A DNA stretch of 10,828 nt from Actinomycetes bacterium (GCA_023437285.1 JAEZGP010000516.1:1-10828), one strand, 5' to 3'. Counted from the first letter of the stretch, positions 1-6,593 are shown. Numbers and translations: made by a program. The notes: generated by a model from the sequence alone, not told the origin.

Positions 1-167
1 GCGCAGGCGCTGCCACCGGCCGGGCCGACCGCCGCCCGGCTCGCGAGCGAACGCCGGGCCCGCGCCGCCCAGTCGTCGTCGCCGACCACGCGAACCTCGG
101 CCCGGGTCAGTTCGGCCCGCCCGAGGCCGGCAGCGAAGGAGACCGAATCGTGACCGGTGTGCGACAC
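1..167 (-). CDS. Partial N-terminus of an unidentified protein (runs off left edge)
   Basis: An open minus-strand frame starts at a GTG at 167 and stays open to the window edge, giving about 55 residues. The translation begins MSHTGHDSVSFAAGLGRAEL and continues with an acidic and then arginine-rich helical stretch (VVGDDDWAARARRSL). Composition is mixed (D, E, W, F, V, L), and third positions are mostly G or C. The opposite plus-strand frame, which ends in TGA at 151-153, is almost only A, R, S, P and T, as expected of a shadow. No domain is recognisable from so short a piece. No clear ribosome binding site or -10 element was found upstream of 167. The gene would be divergent from the small membrane protein at 219. 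The existence of a gene is moderately supported; its function is unknown. Confidence 0.45.
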   Translation of the reverse strand, partial: MSHTGHDSVSFAAGLGRAELTRAEVRVVGDDDWAARARRSLASRAAVGPAGGSAC

Positions 168-206
168 CCGGGCGCGCCGGTCGTGCGCGCGCTTGTCGTT
201 GTGCCC

Positions 207-219
207 TAGGGTCGCGGCA
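207..219 (+). promoter_or_regulatory. Leaderless promoter -10 element of the small membrane protein gene
   Basis: The hexamer TAGGGT (207-212) fits the actinobacterial TANNNT -10 pattern. It ends 6 nt before the ATG at 219, which puts the expected transcription start on the A of the start codon. There is no Shine-Dalgarno sequence. No convincing -35 was seen. Confidence 0.6.
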
Positions 220-386
220 TGTCCGACGTCCATGAGGACCCCAGCGCCAACACAGCCCGGTTCAAGGCCTTCGTCAACGAGGCGCCGGAGCAGGAGAAGC
301 GGGGCCTGCCCATCGCACTGATCGCCACCATCGCCGTGGCCGCGGTCGCCGTCATCGCGGTGATCGCCTTCCTCGCCACACGCTGA
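219..386 (+). CDS. Small tail-anchored membrane protein (55 aa)
   Basis: This short frame encodes 55 residues. Residues 1-29 are hydrophilic and acidic (MSDVHEDPSANTARFKAFVN, then EAPEQEKRG). Residues 30-53 form one strongly hydrophobic segment of Ile, Ala and Val, and the protein ends in a lone Thr-Arg. The layout is that of a C-tail-anchored single-pass protein with a cytoplasmic N-terminus. The ATG at 219 is supported by a -10 hexamer ending 6 nt upstream, so the message is probably leaderless. The reading frame has actinobacterial codon use throughout. I seem to recall similar short proteins with an N-T-x-R-F-x-A-F-V stretch in other actinobacteria, but this is from memory only. Function is unknown. 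The next gene starts 53 bp downstream under its own -10 element, so the two are probably separate units. Confidence 0.72.
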   Translation: MSDVHEDPSANTARFKAFVNEAPEQEKRGLPIALIATIAVAAVAVIAVIAFLATR

Positions 387-427
387 CCGGACGTCGGCGG
401 CGTCCGTACCGGTCGTCGCCGACGTGC

Positions 428-440
428 GAGGATGTCGGCG
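428..440 (+). promoter_or_regulatory. Leaderless promoter -10 element of the YbaK-like gene
   Basis: The hexamer GAGGAT (428-433) keeps the key A at position 2 and T at position 6 of a -10 element. It lies exactly 6 nt before the GTG at 440, and no Shine-Dalgarno sequence is present. The spacing equals that seen at 219, 3710 and 6515, which supports both the promoter and the GTG start. Confidence 0.55.
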
Positions 441-982
441 TGTTAGGGACCCTCGCCACCGAACCGGCCCGGCAGCGGCCGGACCTGTTGGCCGCCCCCG
501 TCCGGGCGGCCCTCGACACGTGGCCCGCCGAGACCGTTGACCAGGTGCTCGTCGCGCCGATCGACCCGGAGCTGGCCGACACGGCCGCGTTCTGCGAGGC
601 GTACCAGGTGGGCCTCGACGTCTCCGCCAACTGCGTCGTCGTGGCGGGCAAGCGCGGCGGCGAGGTGCGCTACGCCGCGTGCGTCGTGCTGGCGACCACG
701 CGGGCCGACGTCAACGGCGTCGTACGCCGCCACCTCGACGCGCGCAAGGCCAGCTTCGCGCCGCAGGCCGACGCCGTGGCGATGACAGACATGCAGTACG
801 GCGGGATCACGCCGATCGGGCTGCCGAAGGACTGGCCGATCCTCGTTGACGGGGCCGTCGCCGCGGCCCCGTACGTGATCATCGGCTCGGGCGTACGTCA
901 CAGCAAGATCGCCATTCCCGGCGCGCTGCTGGCGACGCTGCCGCACGCCGAGATCCTCCCCGACCTCGCCGTCGCGGTCTGA
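440..982 (+). CDS. YbaK/EbsC family aminoacyl-tRNA deacylase (stand-alone prolyl-tRNA editing domain)
   Basis: The 180-residue protein is a single YbaK/INS-type domain. Family features are the block FAPQADAVAMTDMQYGGITP (about 106-125), where the GGITPIGLP loop corresponds to the family's conserved Gly/Pro substrate loop, then VDGAV (136-140) and the IIGSGVRHSKIAIPGALL strand and loop (147-164). Members of this superfamily hydrolyse mischarged tRNAs in trans, for example Cys- or Ala-tRNA(Pro). The exact substrate cannot be read from sequence. The position usually held by a Lys in the KTL strand reads SANCVVV (62-68), so Asn64 appears to replace the Lys. I recall this as typical of an actinobacterial subgroup. 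The gene converges on a DsbA-like gene with a 6-bp gap, and proS lies just beyond. Probably cytoplasmic and transcribed from its own leaderless promoter. Confidence 0.85.
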   Translation: MLGTLATEPARQRPDLLAAPVRAALDTWPAETVDQVLVAPIDPELADTAAFCEAYQVGLDVSANCVVVAGKRGGEVRYAACVVLATTRADVNGVVRRHLDARKASFAPQADAVAMTDMQYGGITPIGLPKDWPILVDGAVAAAPYVIIGSGVRHSKIAIPGALLATLPHAEILPDLAVAV

Positions 983-988
983 CCGGCG

Positions 989-1828
989 TCAGCGGCACGA
1001 GTCGTCGGCGCACGCGTCCGCCTCGGGGGCGCGCTGGCGTGGGATGCGGGGGGCGGCCGGACGCGGGTCGCCAGCAGTGGCGGGCGGACGCGGGTCGTCT
1101 GCGGTGGCGGGCGGATGCGGGTCGCCGCCGGCGGCGGCCGGGTGGTTGCCCGCCAGGGTGCGCAGGACCGGCCGGACGCCTTCGAGCCGGGCCACCTCGT
1201 CGAGGACCGACGTGAGCGTGGCGGCGTCCTGGGCGCCGGTGACGGCGTACTTGCCCGCGAAGATGAAGGTCGGCACGCTGCTGATGCCCAGCTCGCGGCC
1301 GTGGGCCAGTTCGGCGCGGACCTCCTCGACGCCCTCGTCGGAGGCGAGCAGCTTCTCGACGCGGGCCCGGTCCAGGCCCACGGAGGCGGCCACGTCGGCG
1401 AGCGTCCCGGTCGCCGCGATGTCCCGCCCGTGGGTGAAGTGGGCCGCGTGCAGCGCCTCGACGACGTGCTGCTGGGTGTCGGCGTCGGCGCCGAACGGTA
1501 CGGCCTGCGGCGTGCCGGCGAACCAGATCAGTCGGTGGGCGTCGAAGGTGTTGGCGACCAGTGCCGACTCGAAGTTCAGGGTGACCCCGGCGCTCGCCCC
1601 GGCGGCCGCGGCGGAACCGAACATCTGACGGGCCCGGGCCTCGCCGCCGTAGCGGGCGCCCAGCCACGGCAGCAGCGGTTGGCCCTGGGCCGGCGCCCCC
1701 GGGTCCAGCTGGTACGCGCGCCAGCGCAGCGTGACCTCGCCGTCGTAGGAGCGCAGCGCCTCGGTGAGCCGGCGCATGCCGATGTAGCACCAGGGACAGA
1801 TGACGTCAGAGTAGATCTCGATCTCCAC
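989..1828 (-). CDS. DsbA family oxidoreductase, FrnE-like
   Basis: This is a thioredoxin-fold disulfide oxidoreductase of the DsbA/FrnE type. I place the start at GTG 1828, giving 279 residues and opening VEIEIYSDVICPWCYIG, which is where FrnE-like proteins normally begin. GTG 1837 is also possible, and the open frame extends to 1903. The active site CPWC is at 11-14, the cis-proline loop SSVPTFIF has its Pro at 186, and KYAVTGAQ (193-200) is the usual C-terminal strand and loop. A helical insertion lies between these. The last 50 residues are unusual: a Pro/Ala/Asp-rich linker of 9-residue repeats leads to a terminal CADDSC (Cys273, Cys278). A C-terminal CX4C is known in Deinococcus FrnE, where it modulates redox activity. 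No signal peptide was seen, so the protein is probably cytoplasmic. No clear promoter or ribosome binding site was found. Confidence 0.85.
   Translation of the reverse strand: MEIEIYSDVICPWCYIGMRRLTEALRSYDGEVTLRWRAYQLDPGAPAQGQPLLPWLGARYGGEARARQMFGSAAAAGASAGVTLNFESALVANTFDAHRLIWFAGTPQAVPFGADADTQQHVVEALHAAHFTHGRDIAATGTLADVAASVGLDRARVEKLLASDEGVEEVRAELAHGRELGISSVPTFIFAGKYAVTGAQDAATLTSVLDEVARLEGVRPVLRTLAGNHPAAAGGDPHPPATADDPRPPATAGDPRPAAPRIPRQRAPEADACADDSCR
1061..1141 (-). repeat. 27-bp tandem repeat, three copies, inside the DsbA-like gene
   Basis: Three adjacent 27-bp units lie at 1061-1087, 1088-1114 and 1115-1141. Units 1 and 2 are most alike; unit 3 is more diverged. The period is a multiple of three, so the array encodes imperfect 9-residue repeats of the form PATA(D/G)DPRP on the minus strand. 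It forms the flexible linker before the C-terminal CX4C motif. Confidence 0.85.
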
Positions 1829-1900
1829 GCCAACCACAACAAGGCGAGAGCGGTTCACATTTCCGCAGGTCACGGCCTGTGACGACACCCACGATCTCGG

Positions 1901-1945
1901 CAAAATCCGGCGGAAACGGCCCGGGTGTGAGCCGTTTCCGCCGGA
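1901..1945 (-). terminator. Intrinsic terminator of proS
   Basis: A perfect 15-bp inverted repeat (arms 1906-1920 and 1931-1945) encloses a 10-nt loop. Read on the minus strand, the hairpin is followed directly by TTTTG (1905-1901). It begins 5 nt beyond the proS stop codon, so it fits a Rho-independent terminator for proS, insulating the DsbA-like gene downstream. The rest of the 1829-1949 gap shows no further feature. Confidence 0.88.
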
Positions 1946-1949
1946 CCCG

Positions 1950-3710
1950 TCAGGTCAGGTGGGCGACGATGTCGGCGACCGGTACGTCCTCCGTCGCGCC
2001 GGTGGCGCGCGTGCGGACCTCCACGAAGCCGTCCGCCAGCCGGCGGCCGACGACCACGGCCTTCGGCATGCCGAGCAGTTCGGCGTCGGTGAACTTCACC
2101 CCGGCCGACACGCCCGGCCGGTCATCGACCAGTACGGAGACGCCGCGCGCGGCGAGGTCGTTCGCGATCTGCAGGGCCGCCTCGACCTGGGCACCCTTGC
2201 CCGCCGCGATCACGTGGACCTGGCACGGGGCGACCGCCTCGGGCCAGACCAGGCCGCGGTCGTCGGCGTACTGCTCGGCGATCGTGGCGATGAGCCGGGT
2301 GATGCCGATGCCGTACGAGCCCATGGTGATGCGGACGGGCTTGCTGTCCGGGCCGAGGGCGTCCAACTGGAACGCGTCGGCGTACCGGCGGCCCAGCTGG
2401 AAGATGTGGCCGACCTCGATGCCGCGGCGGGCGGTCAGGGTGCCGCCGGTGCACGCCGGGCAGGCGTCGCCCGCGCGTACGTCGGCGGCCTCGATCGTGC
2501 CGTCGGGCTGGAAGTCGCGGCCCGCCACCACGTTCGTGGCGTGCTTGCCGGGGATGTTCGCGCCGGTCAGCCACGCCGTACCGGTGACCACGCGGGGGTC
2601 GACGAGGTAGCGGAAGCCCAGCTTGGACAGGCTCTGCCGGTCGTCGGCGCCCTGCGGGCCGATGTAGCCGCGCACCAGCTCGGGGTGCTTGGCGAAGTCT
2701 TCCGCCTCGAACATCGCGGGCACGGCCGGGGAGAGCGCGGCCTCCAGCCGCTTCATGTCGACCTCACGGTCGCCCGGTACGCCCACGATCAGGATCTCCG
2801 GCTCCGTACCCCCGGGGGTTATGACCTTGAGGACGACGTTCTTCAGCGTGTCCGCGGCGGTCCAGTCGTCGCGGCCGTCGAGGCGGCGCGCGTTCGCCAG
2901 GTCGACCAGCGACTCGATCGTGGGGGTGTCGGGGGTGTCGTGCACCTGCAGCGCGGGCTGCGCGTGCGGGTCGCTGGCCGGCGGGGCGGGCGTGGTGACC
3001 GCCTCCACGTTCGCGGCGTAGTCGCACGTGGTGCAGCCGACGAAGGTGTCCTCGCCCGCATCGGCGTGCGCCAGGAACTCCTCGGAGGCCGAGCCGCCCA
3101 TCGCCCCCGCCATCGCGGACACGATCGTGTACTTCAGGCCCAGCCGATCAAAAATCTTGACGTACGCCTCGCGGTGCGCGGCGTACGAGTCGCGCAGCCC
3201 GTTGTCGGACAGGTCGAAGGAGTAGGAGTCCTTCATGATGAACTCGCGTCCGCGCAGCAGGCCGGCGCGCGGGCGCGCCTCGTCGCGGAACTTCAGCCCC
3301 ACCTGGAAGAGGATGACCGGAAAGTCCTTGTACGACGAGTACAGGTCCTTCACGAGCAGGGTGAACATCTCCTCGTGGGTGGGACCGAGCAGATAGTCGG
3401 CGTTGCGCCGATCCTTGAGCCGGAAGATGTCGTTGCCGTAGTCGGTCCAGCGCCGCGTCGCCTCGTAGGGCTCGCGCGGCAGCAGCGCGGGGAACGAAAC
3501 CTCCTGCGCCCCGATCGCGGTCATCTCCTCGCGCACGATCGCGGCGATCTTGTCGCGCACCAGCACGCCGAGCGGCAGGAACGTGTAACCGCCCGGGGCG
3601 GCCCGACGAATGTAGCCGGCGCGCACCAGCAGCTTGTGGCTGAGCACCTCGGCTTCCGCGGGGTCTTCCCGCAGGGTGCGTACGAAGAGCGTCGACATCC
3701 GCAGCAGCAT
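1950..3710 (-). CDS. proS: Prolyl-tRNA synthetase (bacterial type, with INS editing domain)
   Basis: This class II synthetase of 586 residues activates proline with ATP and charges tRNA(Pro) in the cytoplasm. The start [20 protein letters not shown] is the usual beginning of actinobacterial ProRS. Visible parts in order are: the motif 1 region (about 40-63), the proline-binding GPTHEE (109-114), motif 2 with [10 protein letters not shown] (141-150) and [11 protein letters not shown] (155-165), and a Cys pair (226, 229) in CTTCDYAAN. The inserted INS editing domain follows (about 262-405), with TLKNVVLKV (288-296), GYIGPQG (348-354) and GKH (388-390). A second Cys pair (417, 420) comes next, then motif 3 GSYGIGITR (464-472, Arg472) and the anticodon-binding domain to 586. 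The INS histidine and the Gly/Pro loop are kept, so editing looks intact. The gene is transcribed alone from a leaderless promoter and ends in a strong hairpin. Confidence 0.97.
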   Translation of the reverse strand: MLLRMSTLFVRTLREDPAEAEVLSHKLLVRAGYIRRAAPGGYTFLPLGVLVRDKIAAIVREEMTAIGAQEVSFPALLPREPYEATRRWTDYGNDIFRLKDRRNADYLLGPTHEEMFTLLVKDLYSSYKDFPVILFQVGLKFRDEARPRAGLLRGREFIMKDSYSFDLSDNGLRDSYAAHREAYVKIFDRLGLKYTIVSAMAGAMGGSASEEFLAHADAGEDTFVGCTTCDYAANVEAVTTPAPPASDPHAQPALQVHDTPDTPTIESLVDLANARRLDGRDDWTAADTLKNVVLKVITPGGTEPEILIVGVPGDREVDMKRLEAALSPAVPAMFEAEDFAKHPELVRGYIGPQGADDRQSLSKLGFRYLVDPRVVTGTAWLTGANIPGKHATNVVAGRDFQPDGTIEAADVRAGDACPACTGGTLTARRGIEVGHIFQLGRRYADAFQLDALGPDSKPVRITMGSYGIGITRLIATIAEQYADDRGLVWPEAVAPCQVHVIAAGKGAQVEAALQIANDLAARGVSVLVDDRPGVSAGVKFTDAELLGMPKAVVVGRRLADGFVEVRTRATGATEDVPVADIVAHLT

Positions 3711-3722
3711 TCGGGCAGCCTA
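3710..3722 (-). promoter_or_regulatory. Leaderless promoter -10 element of proS
   Basis: On the minus strand TAGGCT (3722-3717) is a clean TANNNT -10 hexamer and ends 6 nt before the proS ATG (3710). No Shine-Dalgarno sequence precedes the start. A TTGGCG at 3748-3743 is about 20 nt upstream of the -10, too far for a normal -35. The 3711-3812 gap is a divergent promoter region shared with the SGNH hydrolase gene. Confidence 0.65.
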
Positions 3723-3812
3723 TCCCGTCGCTTCCGGGTCACCGCCAACGGTTATCTCCGCCACGCCCCGTGCGAGGCGGGCTGACGGGAACAGGGGTCT
3801 CGCGGTAAACAT

Positions 3813-4619
3813 ATGCCCGTGCAGTGGCGAAGCTATGTGGCGGTAGGCGACAGCTTTACCGAGGGTCTGGATGACATCCAGCCGGACGGAACTTTCCGTG
3901 GTTGGGCCGACCTGGTCGCCGCCCGGTTGGCGGCGGATTACCGGGCCGCCGTGGCCGGCCGCCCGGCCGCCGAGGAGCAGCACGACTTCCGCTACGCCAA
4001 CCTCGCCGTCCGTGGCCGCCTCTTCGACAACGTCGTGGACGACCAGGTCGCCGCCGCCCTGCGGATGCGGCCGGACCTGGTGAGCTTCGCCGCCGGCGGC
4101 AACGACGTGCTGCGCCGCCGCTTCGACGGGACCGAACTCGTGAAGCGGTTCGACGAGGTCGTCCGGGTACTGCGGGCCAGCGGCGCGGACGTGGTCGTGT
4201 TCCGGTTCGCGGACGTGACGAGCCGGCTGCCCGGCCGCCGCCTCATCCTGCCCCGGCTGCAGATTCTCAACCGCCAGGTCGAGGTGGTCGCCGACCGGCA
4301 CGGCGCCCGCCTGGTCGACCTGTGGAGCGACGACGAGTTCCGCAACCCGCAGCTGTGGAGCGTCGACCGCCTGCACATGAACGCGGTCGGCCACCGCCGC
4401 GTCGCCGCGCACGTCCTCACGACGCTGGGCCTCGAGCCCTCGCCGGGCTGGTGGGAGGTGCCGGCCAAGCTCACCCATTCGTGGGCGGCGGCCCGCGCCG
4501 CCGACGCCCGCTGGGTCGGCAACCACCTGGCCCCCTGGGTACGGCGTCGCCTCACCGGCCGCTCCAGCGGCGACCACGTGAGCGCGAAGCGCCCCTCGCT
4601 GACGACCCTCCTGGACTAG
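3813..4619 (+). CDS. SGNH/GDSL-family hydrolase
   Basis: This 268-residue serine hydrolase of the SGNH (GDSL) superfamily is likely an esterase, lipase or acyl-hydrolase of unknown substrate. Block I is GDSFTEG (12-18) with nucleophile Ser14. Block II is NLAVRG (63-68) with Gly68. Block III is GGND (95-98) with Asn97. Block V is VDRLHMN (184-190), supplying Asp185 and His188. All four SGNH residues are present. There is no signal peptide, so it is probably intracellular. A Trp/Arg-rich tail after about residue 210 (WWEVPAKLTHSW, then APWVRRRL) may pack on the core or contact membrane. The start is uncertain. ATG 3813 has no good ribosome binding site. GTG 3819, in frame, lies 7 nt after a TAAACA hexamer (3806-3811) and would suit a leaderless message. 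Divergent from proS; no functional link is evident. Confidence 0.9.
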   Translation: MPVQWRSYVAVGDSFTEGLDDIQPDGTFRGWADLVAARLAADYRAAVAGRPAAEEQHDFRYANLAVRGRLFDNVVDDQVAAALRMRPDLVSFAAGGNDVLRRRFDGTELVKRFDEVVRVLRASGADVVVFRFADVTSRLPGRRLILPRLQILNRQVEVVADRHGARLVDLWSDDEFRNPQLWSVDRLHMNAVGHRRVAAHVLTTLGLEPSPGWWEVPAKLTHSWAAARAADARWVGNHLAPWVRRRLTGRSSGDHVSAKRPSLTTLLD

Positions 4620-4672
4620 CTAGCAACGCAGAGCAACTGAAGCAAGCGGGTGGAGCGGGAGGGTGCTGGTTT

Positions 4673-4778
4673 CGCCATATGCGCACATTTGGTCGGGCGG
4701 GAAGGCCCGGGCTTCGCCGTATGTGCACATGTGGTCGGGCGGGGAAGCCCGGGCTTCGCCGTATGTGCATATATAGCG
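4673..4778 (+). repeat. 42-bp tandem repeat with internal palindromes, about 2.5 copies
   Basis: Unit 1 is 4673-4714, unit 2 is 4715-4756, and a partial unit 3 runs from 4757 to about 4778. Units 1 and 2 match at nearly every position. Unit 2 holds two perfect palindromes, ATGTGCACAT (4721-4730) and GAAGCCCGGGCTTC (4744-4757). Unit 1 carries imperfect versions of both. Unit 3 diverges into TATATA after its first 13 bp. The array could fold into hairpins in RNA, or bind a dimeric protein. Confidence 0.85.
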
Positions 4779-4894
4779 AAAAGGTGGCGTTTCAGGGCGC
4801 CCGGGGTGCGTTACGTCGGCATGGAGATCGTCGGCTGCGGTGCGATGGTGAGGAAATGCCGTCCACGATCGGCAGACGCGGTACGGATGCGCAG

Positions 4895-4955
4895 GTGTGT
4901 GCACCAATATCGGCGTTCTGGGGACGGATGTGTGGCCCAGCCACGTGTGTGCACC
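4895..4955 (+). repeat. Pair of GTGTGTGCACC motifs, 50 bp apart
   Basis: GTGTGTGCACC occurs at 4895-4905 and at 4945-4955. Both share the GTGCAC core with the palindrome of the 42-bp repeat unit upstream (4721-4730), so the family of sites may extend across 4680-4955. Confidence 0.55.
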
Positions 4956-4963
4956 GCAAATCG

Positions 4964-5130
4964 CGATCAACGAGCGCGGGGCGGCGGCGGGCGGTCGGAA
5001 GGGCCCACGGCCACGCGGGTGGCCGCGATCAACGAGCATGGCGCGGTGCGGCAGGGTTGGGCGCTGCGGTGGACGGGTGCGGCACGGGTGCGGCAATGCG
5101 GCGGGCTGCGGTGGACTCTCGATCAACGAG
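4964..5130 (-). repeat. Three dispersed copies of an 11-bp repeat (CTCGTTGATCG on minus)
   Basis: Exact copies of CGATCAACGAG (plus strand) lie at 4964-4974, 5026-5036 and 5120-5130. The first two also share flanking bases (GCGATCAACGAGC). The last copy contains the TGA that ends the coding remnant at 5123. Such a motif three times in 170 bp is not expected by chance and suggests an interspersed repeat element. Confidence 0.7.
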
Positions 5131-5329
5131 TGGGGCGCAGGTGTCGGGCTCCGACCAGGGGTGCGAGCAGCCAGTCGCGCGGGTCGGGCAGCGCGTCGCC
5201 GTCGAACCAGGACACGGTCACCTGCCCCGATCGCGGCCGCGGCCGCTCGATCGCGGCCGCAGCCGCCCGCTCGCCGGCCGCGGCGACAGTCTCGCCGTGG
5301 ATGAGGGAGGTGGTGATCGCCAGGTCGTC
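5123..5329 (-). pseudogene. Start-less coding remnant of an unidentified protein
   Basis: A minus-strand frame translates to 68 protein-like residues: DDLAITTSLIHGETVAAAGE, a poly-Ala helix, then SGQVTVSWFDGDALPDPRDW and LLAPLVGARHLRPTR before TGA. Third positions are almost all G or C, and the residue mix (W, F, D, I, H, V) differs from the low-complexity shadows around it. The frame stays open upstream into the acyltransferase gene without any ATG, GTG or TTG. The first possible start is GTG in the QVTVSW stretch, which would leave only the C-terminal third. The stop lies inside the 11-bp repeat. I read this as a 5'-truncated gene end, possibly cut at its 3' end too. I do not recognise the family. 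An imperfect 20-bp duplication (5229-5268) lies inside it. Confidence 0.4.
5229..5268. repeat. Imperfect 20-bp direct duplication
   Basis: Two adjacent 20-bp units, 5229-5248 and 5249-5268, both begin GATCGCGGCCGC and differ only toward the end. Each contains the 8-bp palindrome GCGGCCGC. The duplication lies in the coding remnant at 5123-5329 but is not a multiple of three long, so it would shift the frame. Confidence 0.6.
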
Positions 5330-5366
5330 GGGGGTGGTCGGGGTTATTGGGGCGCGGCGGGGCCAA

Positions 5367-6515
5367 CTACCGAGGTGGTTCCGGGATCGTTGCGGAGCGT
5401 GATTGTCCGGTCGGGAGAAGGCGGGGGCGGCGGCGGGCCGCCAGGTCCTCGATCCAGCCGAACGCCAGGACGGCGATCACTATCAGGGCCACGCCGATTG
5501 CCGCGTAGAGGGCGTAGCCCGGTTTGTCGCCGAAGCGCCAGACGTCCAGCCGGTCGGCCAACGGCTCGCTCGCGGACAGGGCGATGTTGTGCCACAGGTA
5601 GATCGTGACCGCGCGGGCATTGACGGCGCTGACCAGCCAGTCCACGGCGCGGAAGCGGCGCAGCCACGCCACGTCCGGGGTGCGGCGCATGAGCAGCAGC
5701 ACGAAGCCGGTCGAGTAGAGGCCCTGGGCGAGCGGGATCTCGTTCAGGTCGACCGTGCCGCCCTCGCCCGGATGGGTGAACGCCCACGCCGTGCCGGCCG
5801 CGAGGAGGACCGCCGACAGCCCCAGCCAGACGGCCACCGGCAGCCGGCGCAGCGTGCCGTGGCGGTGGGCGAAACCCAACACCCAGCACGTACCGAAGGT
5901 CGCCGCGTTCACCAGCGCGACGCCGAACGTCGAGTCCAGATCCACCCCGGCGCCGGGGGCGACGAGCTGGGTCAGCGCCAGGACGACCAGCGGCGCCACC
6001 ACGGTCGGCAGCGGCCACCGGCGAAACAGCGCGTGCAGCAGCGGCGACAGGACAACCAACCAGAGGTACGTCACGACGTACCAGAGGACGATCGTCGCCG
6101 GGAGGAGTTGCGGGTCGCCGGCCGGTTCCCCCACGGGCAGCACCCACAGCAGCAGCTCCACCGGCGGCAGGGCCGTCGGATCGTCCGACCAGAGCAGCCA
6201 CAGCGTCAGCGGAACCACGATCGCGCCCAGCGCCCACACCGACGGCAGGAGCCGACGCATCCTGCTGCGCACCGCCCGCACGGCCCCGCCCTTGCGCAGC
6301 GACGCGGCCATCAGCGAGCCGCCGATGGCGAACATGACGCCCATCGCGGGGAACAGGTACGCCAGCCAGGCGAAACCCAGCGCGTGATAGAAGACCACCC
6401 GGCCGATCGCCAGGGCCCGCAGCCCGTCGAGGAACCGGTCACGGGTCGGCGCGCCGACGGAGGCGACGCCACGGGCGGGTACGGGGGCCGGCGCGAGCGT
6501 GGGGGCAGCGGTCAC
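5367..6515 (-). CDS. Acyltransferase-3 family integral membrane protein (OafA-like)
   Basis: This 382-residue multi-pass membrane protein belongs to the acyltransferase-3 family, which moves acetyl or other acyl groups onto surface glycans, antibiotics or lipids. The N-terminal RDRFLDGLRALAIGRVVFYH (25-44) is the family hallmark: Arg25 and Asp26, the DGLRA turn, and the catalytic-type His44. The basic loop RSRMRRLLPSVWALG (82-96) is the usual R-R-x-x-P segment, and YLWHN (330-334) is a late conserved motif. About ten hydrophobic segments follow one another, ending in a short basic cytoplasmic tail. There is no fused SGNH domain. The acceptor is unknown and no glycan cluster is visible nearby. 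The GTG start at 6515 is set by a -10 hexamer 6 nt upstream. Divergent from the VanZ-like gene. Confidence 0.88.
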   Translation of the reverse strand: MTAAPTLAPAPVPARGVASVGAPTRDRFLDGLRALAIGRVVFYHALGFAWLAYLFPAMGVMFAIGGSLMAASLRKGGAVRAVRSRMRRLLPSVWALGAIVVPLTLWLLWSDDPTALPPVELLLWVLPVGEPAGDPQLLPATIVLWYVVTYLWLVVLSPLLHALFRRWPLPTVVAPLVVLALTQLVAPGAGVDLDSTFGVALVNAATFGTCWVLGFAHRHGTLRRLPVAVWLGLSAVLLAAGTAWAFTHPGEGGTVDLNEIPLAQGLYSTGFVLLLMRRTPDVAWLRRFRAVDWLVSAVNARAVTIYLWHNIALSASEPLADRLDVWRFGDKPGYALYAAIGVALIVIAVLAFGWIEDLAARRRPRLLPTGQSRSATIPEPPR

Positions 6516-6527
6516 CGGACGATTCTC
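6515..6527 (-). promoter_or_regulatory. Leaderless promoter -10 element of the acyltransferase gene
   Basis: On the minus strand GAGAAT (6527-6522) lies exactly 6 nt before the GTG at 6515. It resembles GAGGAT before the GTG at 440. No Shine-Dalgarno sequence is present. The 92-bp gap 6516-6607 is shared with the divergent VanZ-like gene. Confidence 0.5.
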
Positions 6528-6593
6528 GGCGTCGCATGTGGAGCGTTCGTGCCGATCGTGTGAAGGTCACCCGGGTGCGGTACGCCGAACGGG

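Larger units (their letters stand above)
4620..5122. other. Gene-free, repeat-rich intergenic region
   Basis: I find no convincing gene here. Open frames exist on both strands, but their translations are low-complexity and they change character at the DNA repeats. The region holds a 42-bp tandem repeat (4673-4778), an A+T-rich spot within CATATATAGCGAAAAGG (4769-4785), two GTGTGTGCACC motifs (4895-4905, 4945-4955) and two copies of CGATCAACGAG (4964-4974, 5026-5036), the third being at 5120-5130. No intrinsic terminator for the upstream hydrolase gene was recognised. Confidence 0.65.

Noticed and set aside
1959..3785. Plus-strand open frame of 608 codons opposite proS
   Set aside because: It lies almost wholly antisense to a well-supported proS, has low-complexity composition and no recognisable domain.
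4673..4778. Possible CRISPR array
   Set aside because: The units are directly adjacent with no unique spacers, and no cas genes are present.
4620..5366. Minus-strand frame with 14-residue repeats (CTYGEARASPPDHM type)
   Set aside because: The peptide repeat is only the 42-bp DNA repeat read in frame (42 is divisible by 3). The rest is Pro/Arg low complexity.
3902..5608. Plus-strand open frame spanning the SGNH gene and the repeat region
   Set aside because: It is out of frame with a hydrolase that has all four SGNH motifs, is extremely Arg/Pro-rich, and crosses noncoding repeats.
5403..6563. Plus-strand open frame of 386 codons opposite the acyltransferase gene
   Set aside because: It is antisense to a clear acyltransferase-3 membrane protein, and its Q/R/H-rich translation has no protein-like features.
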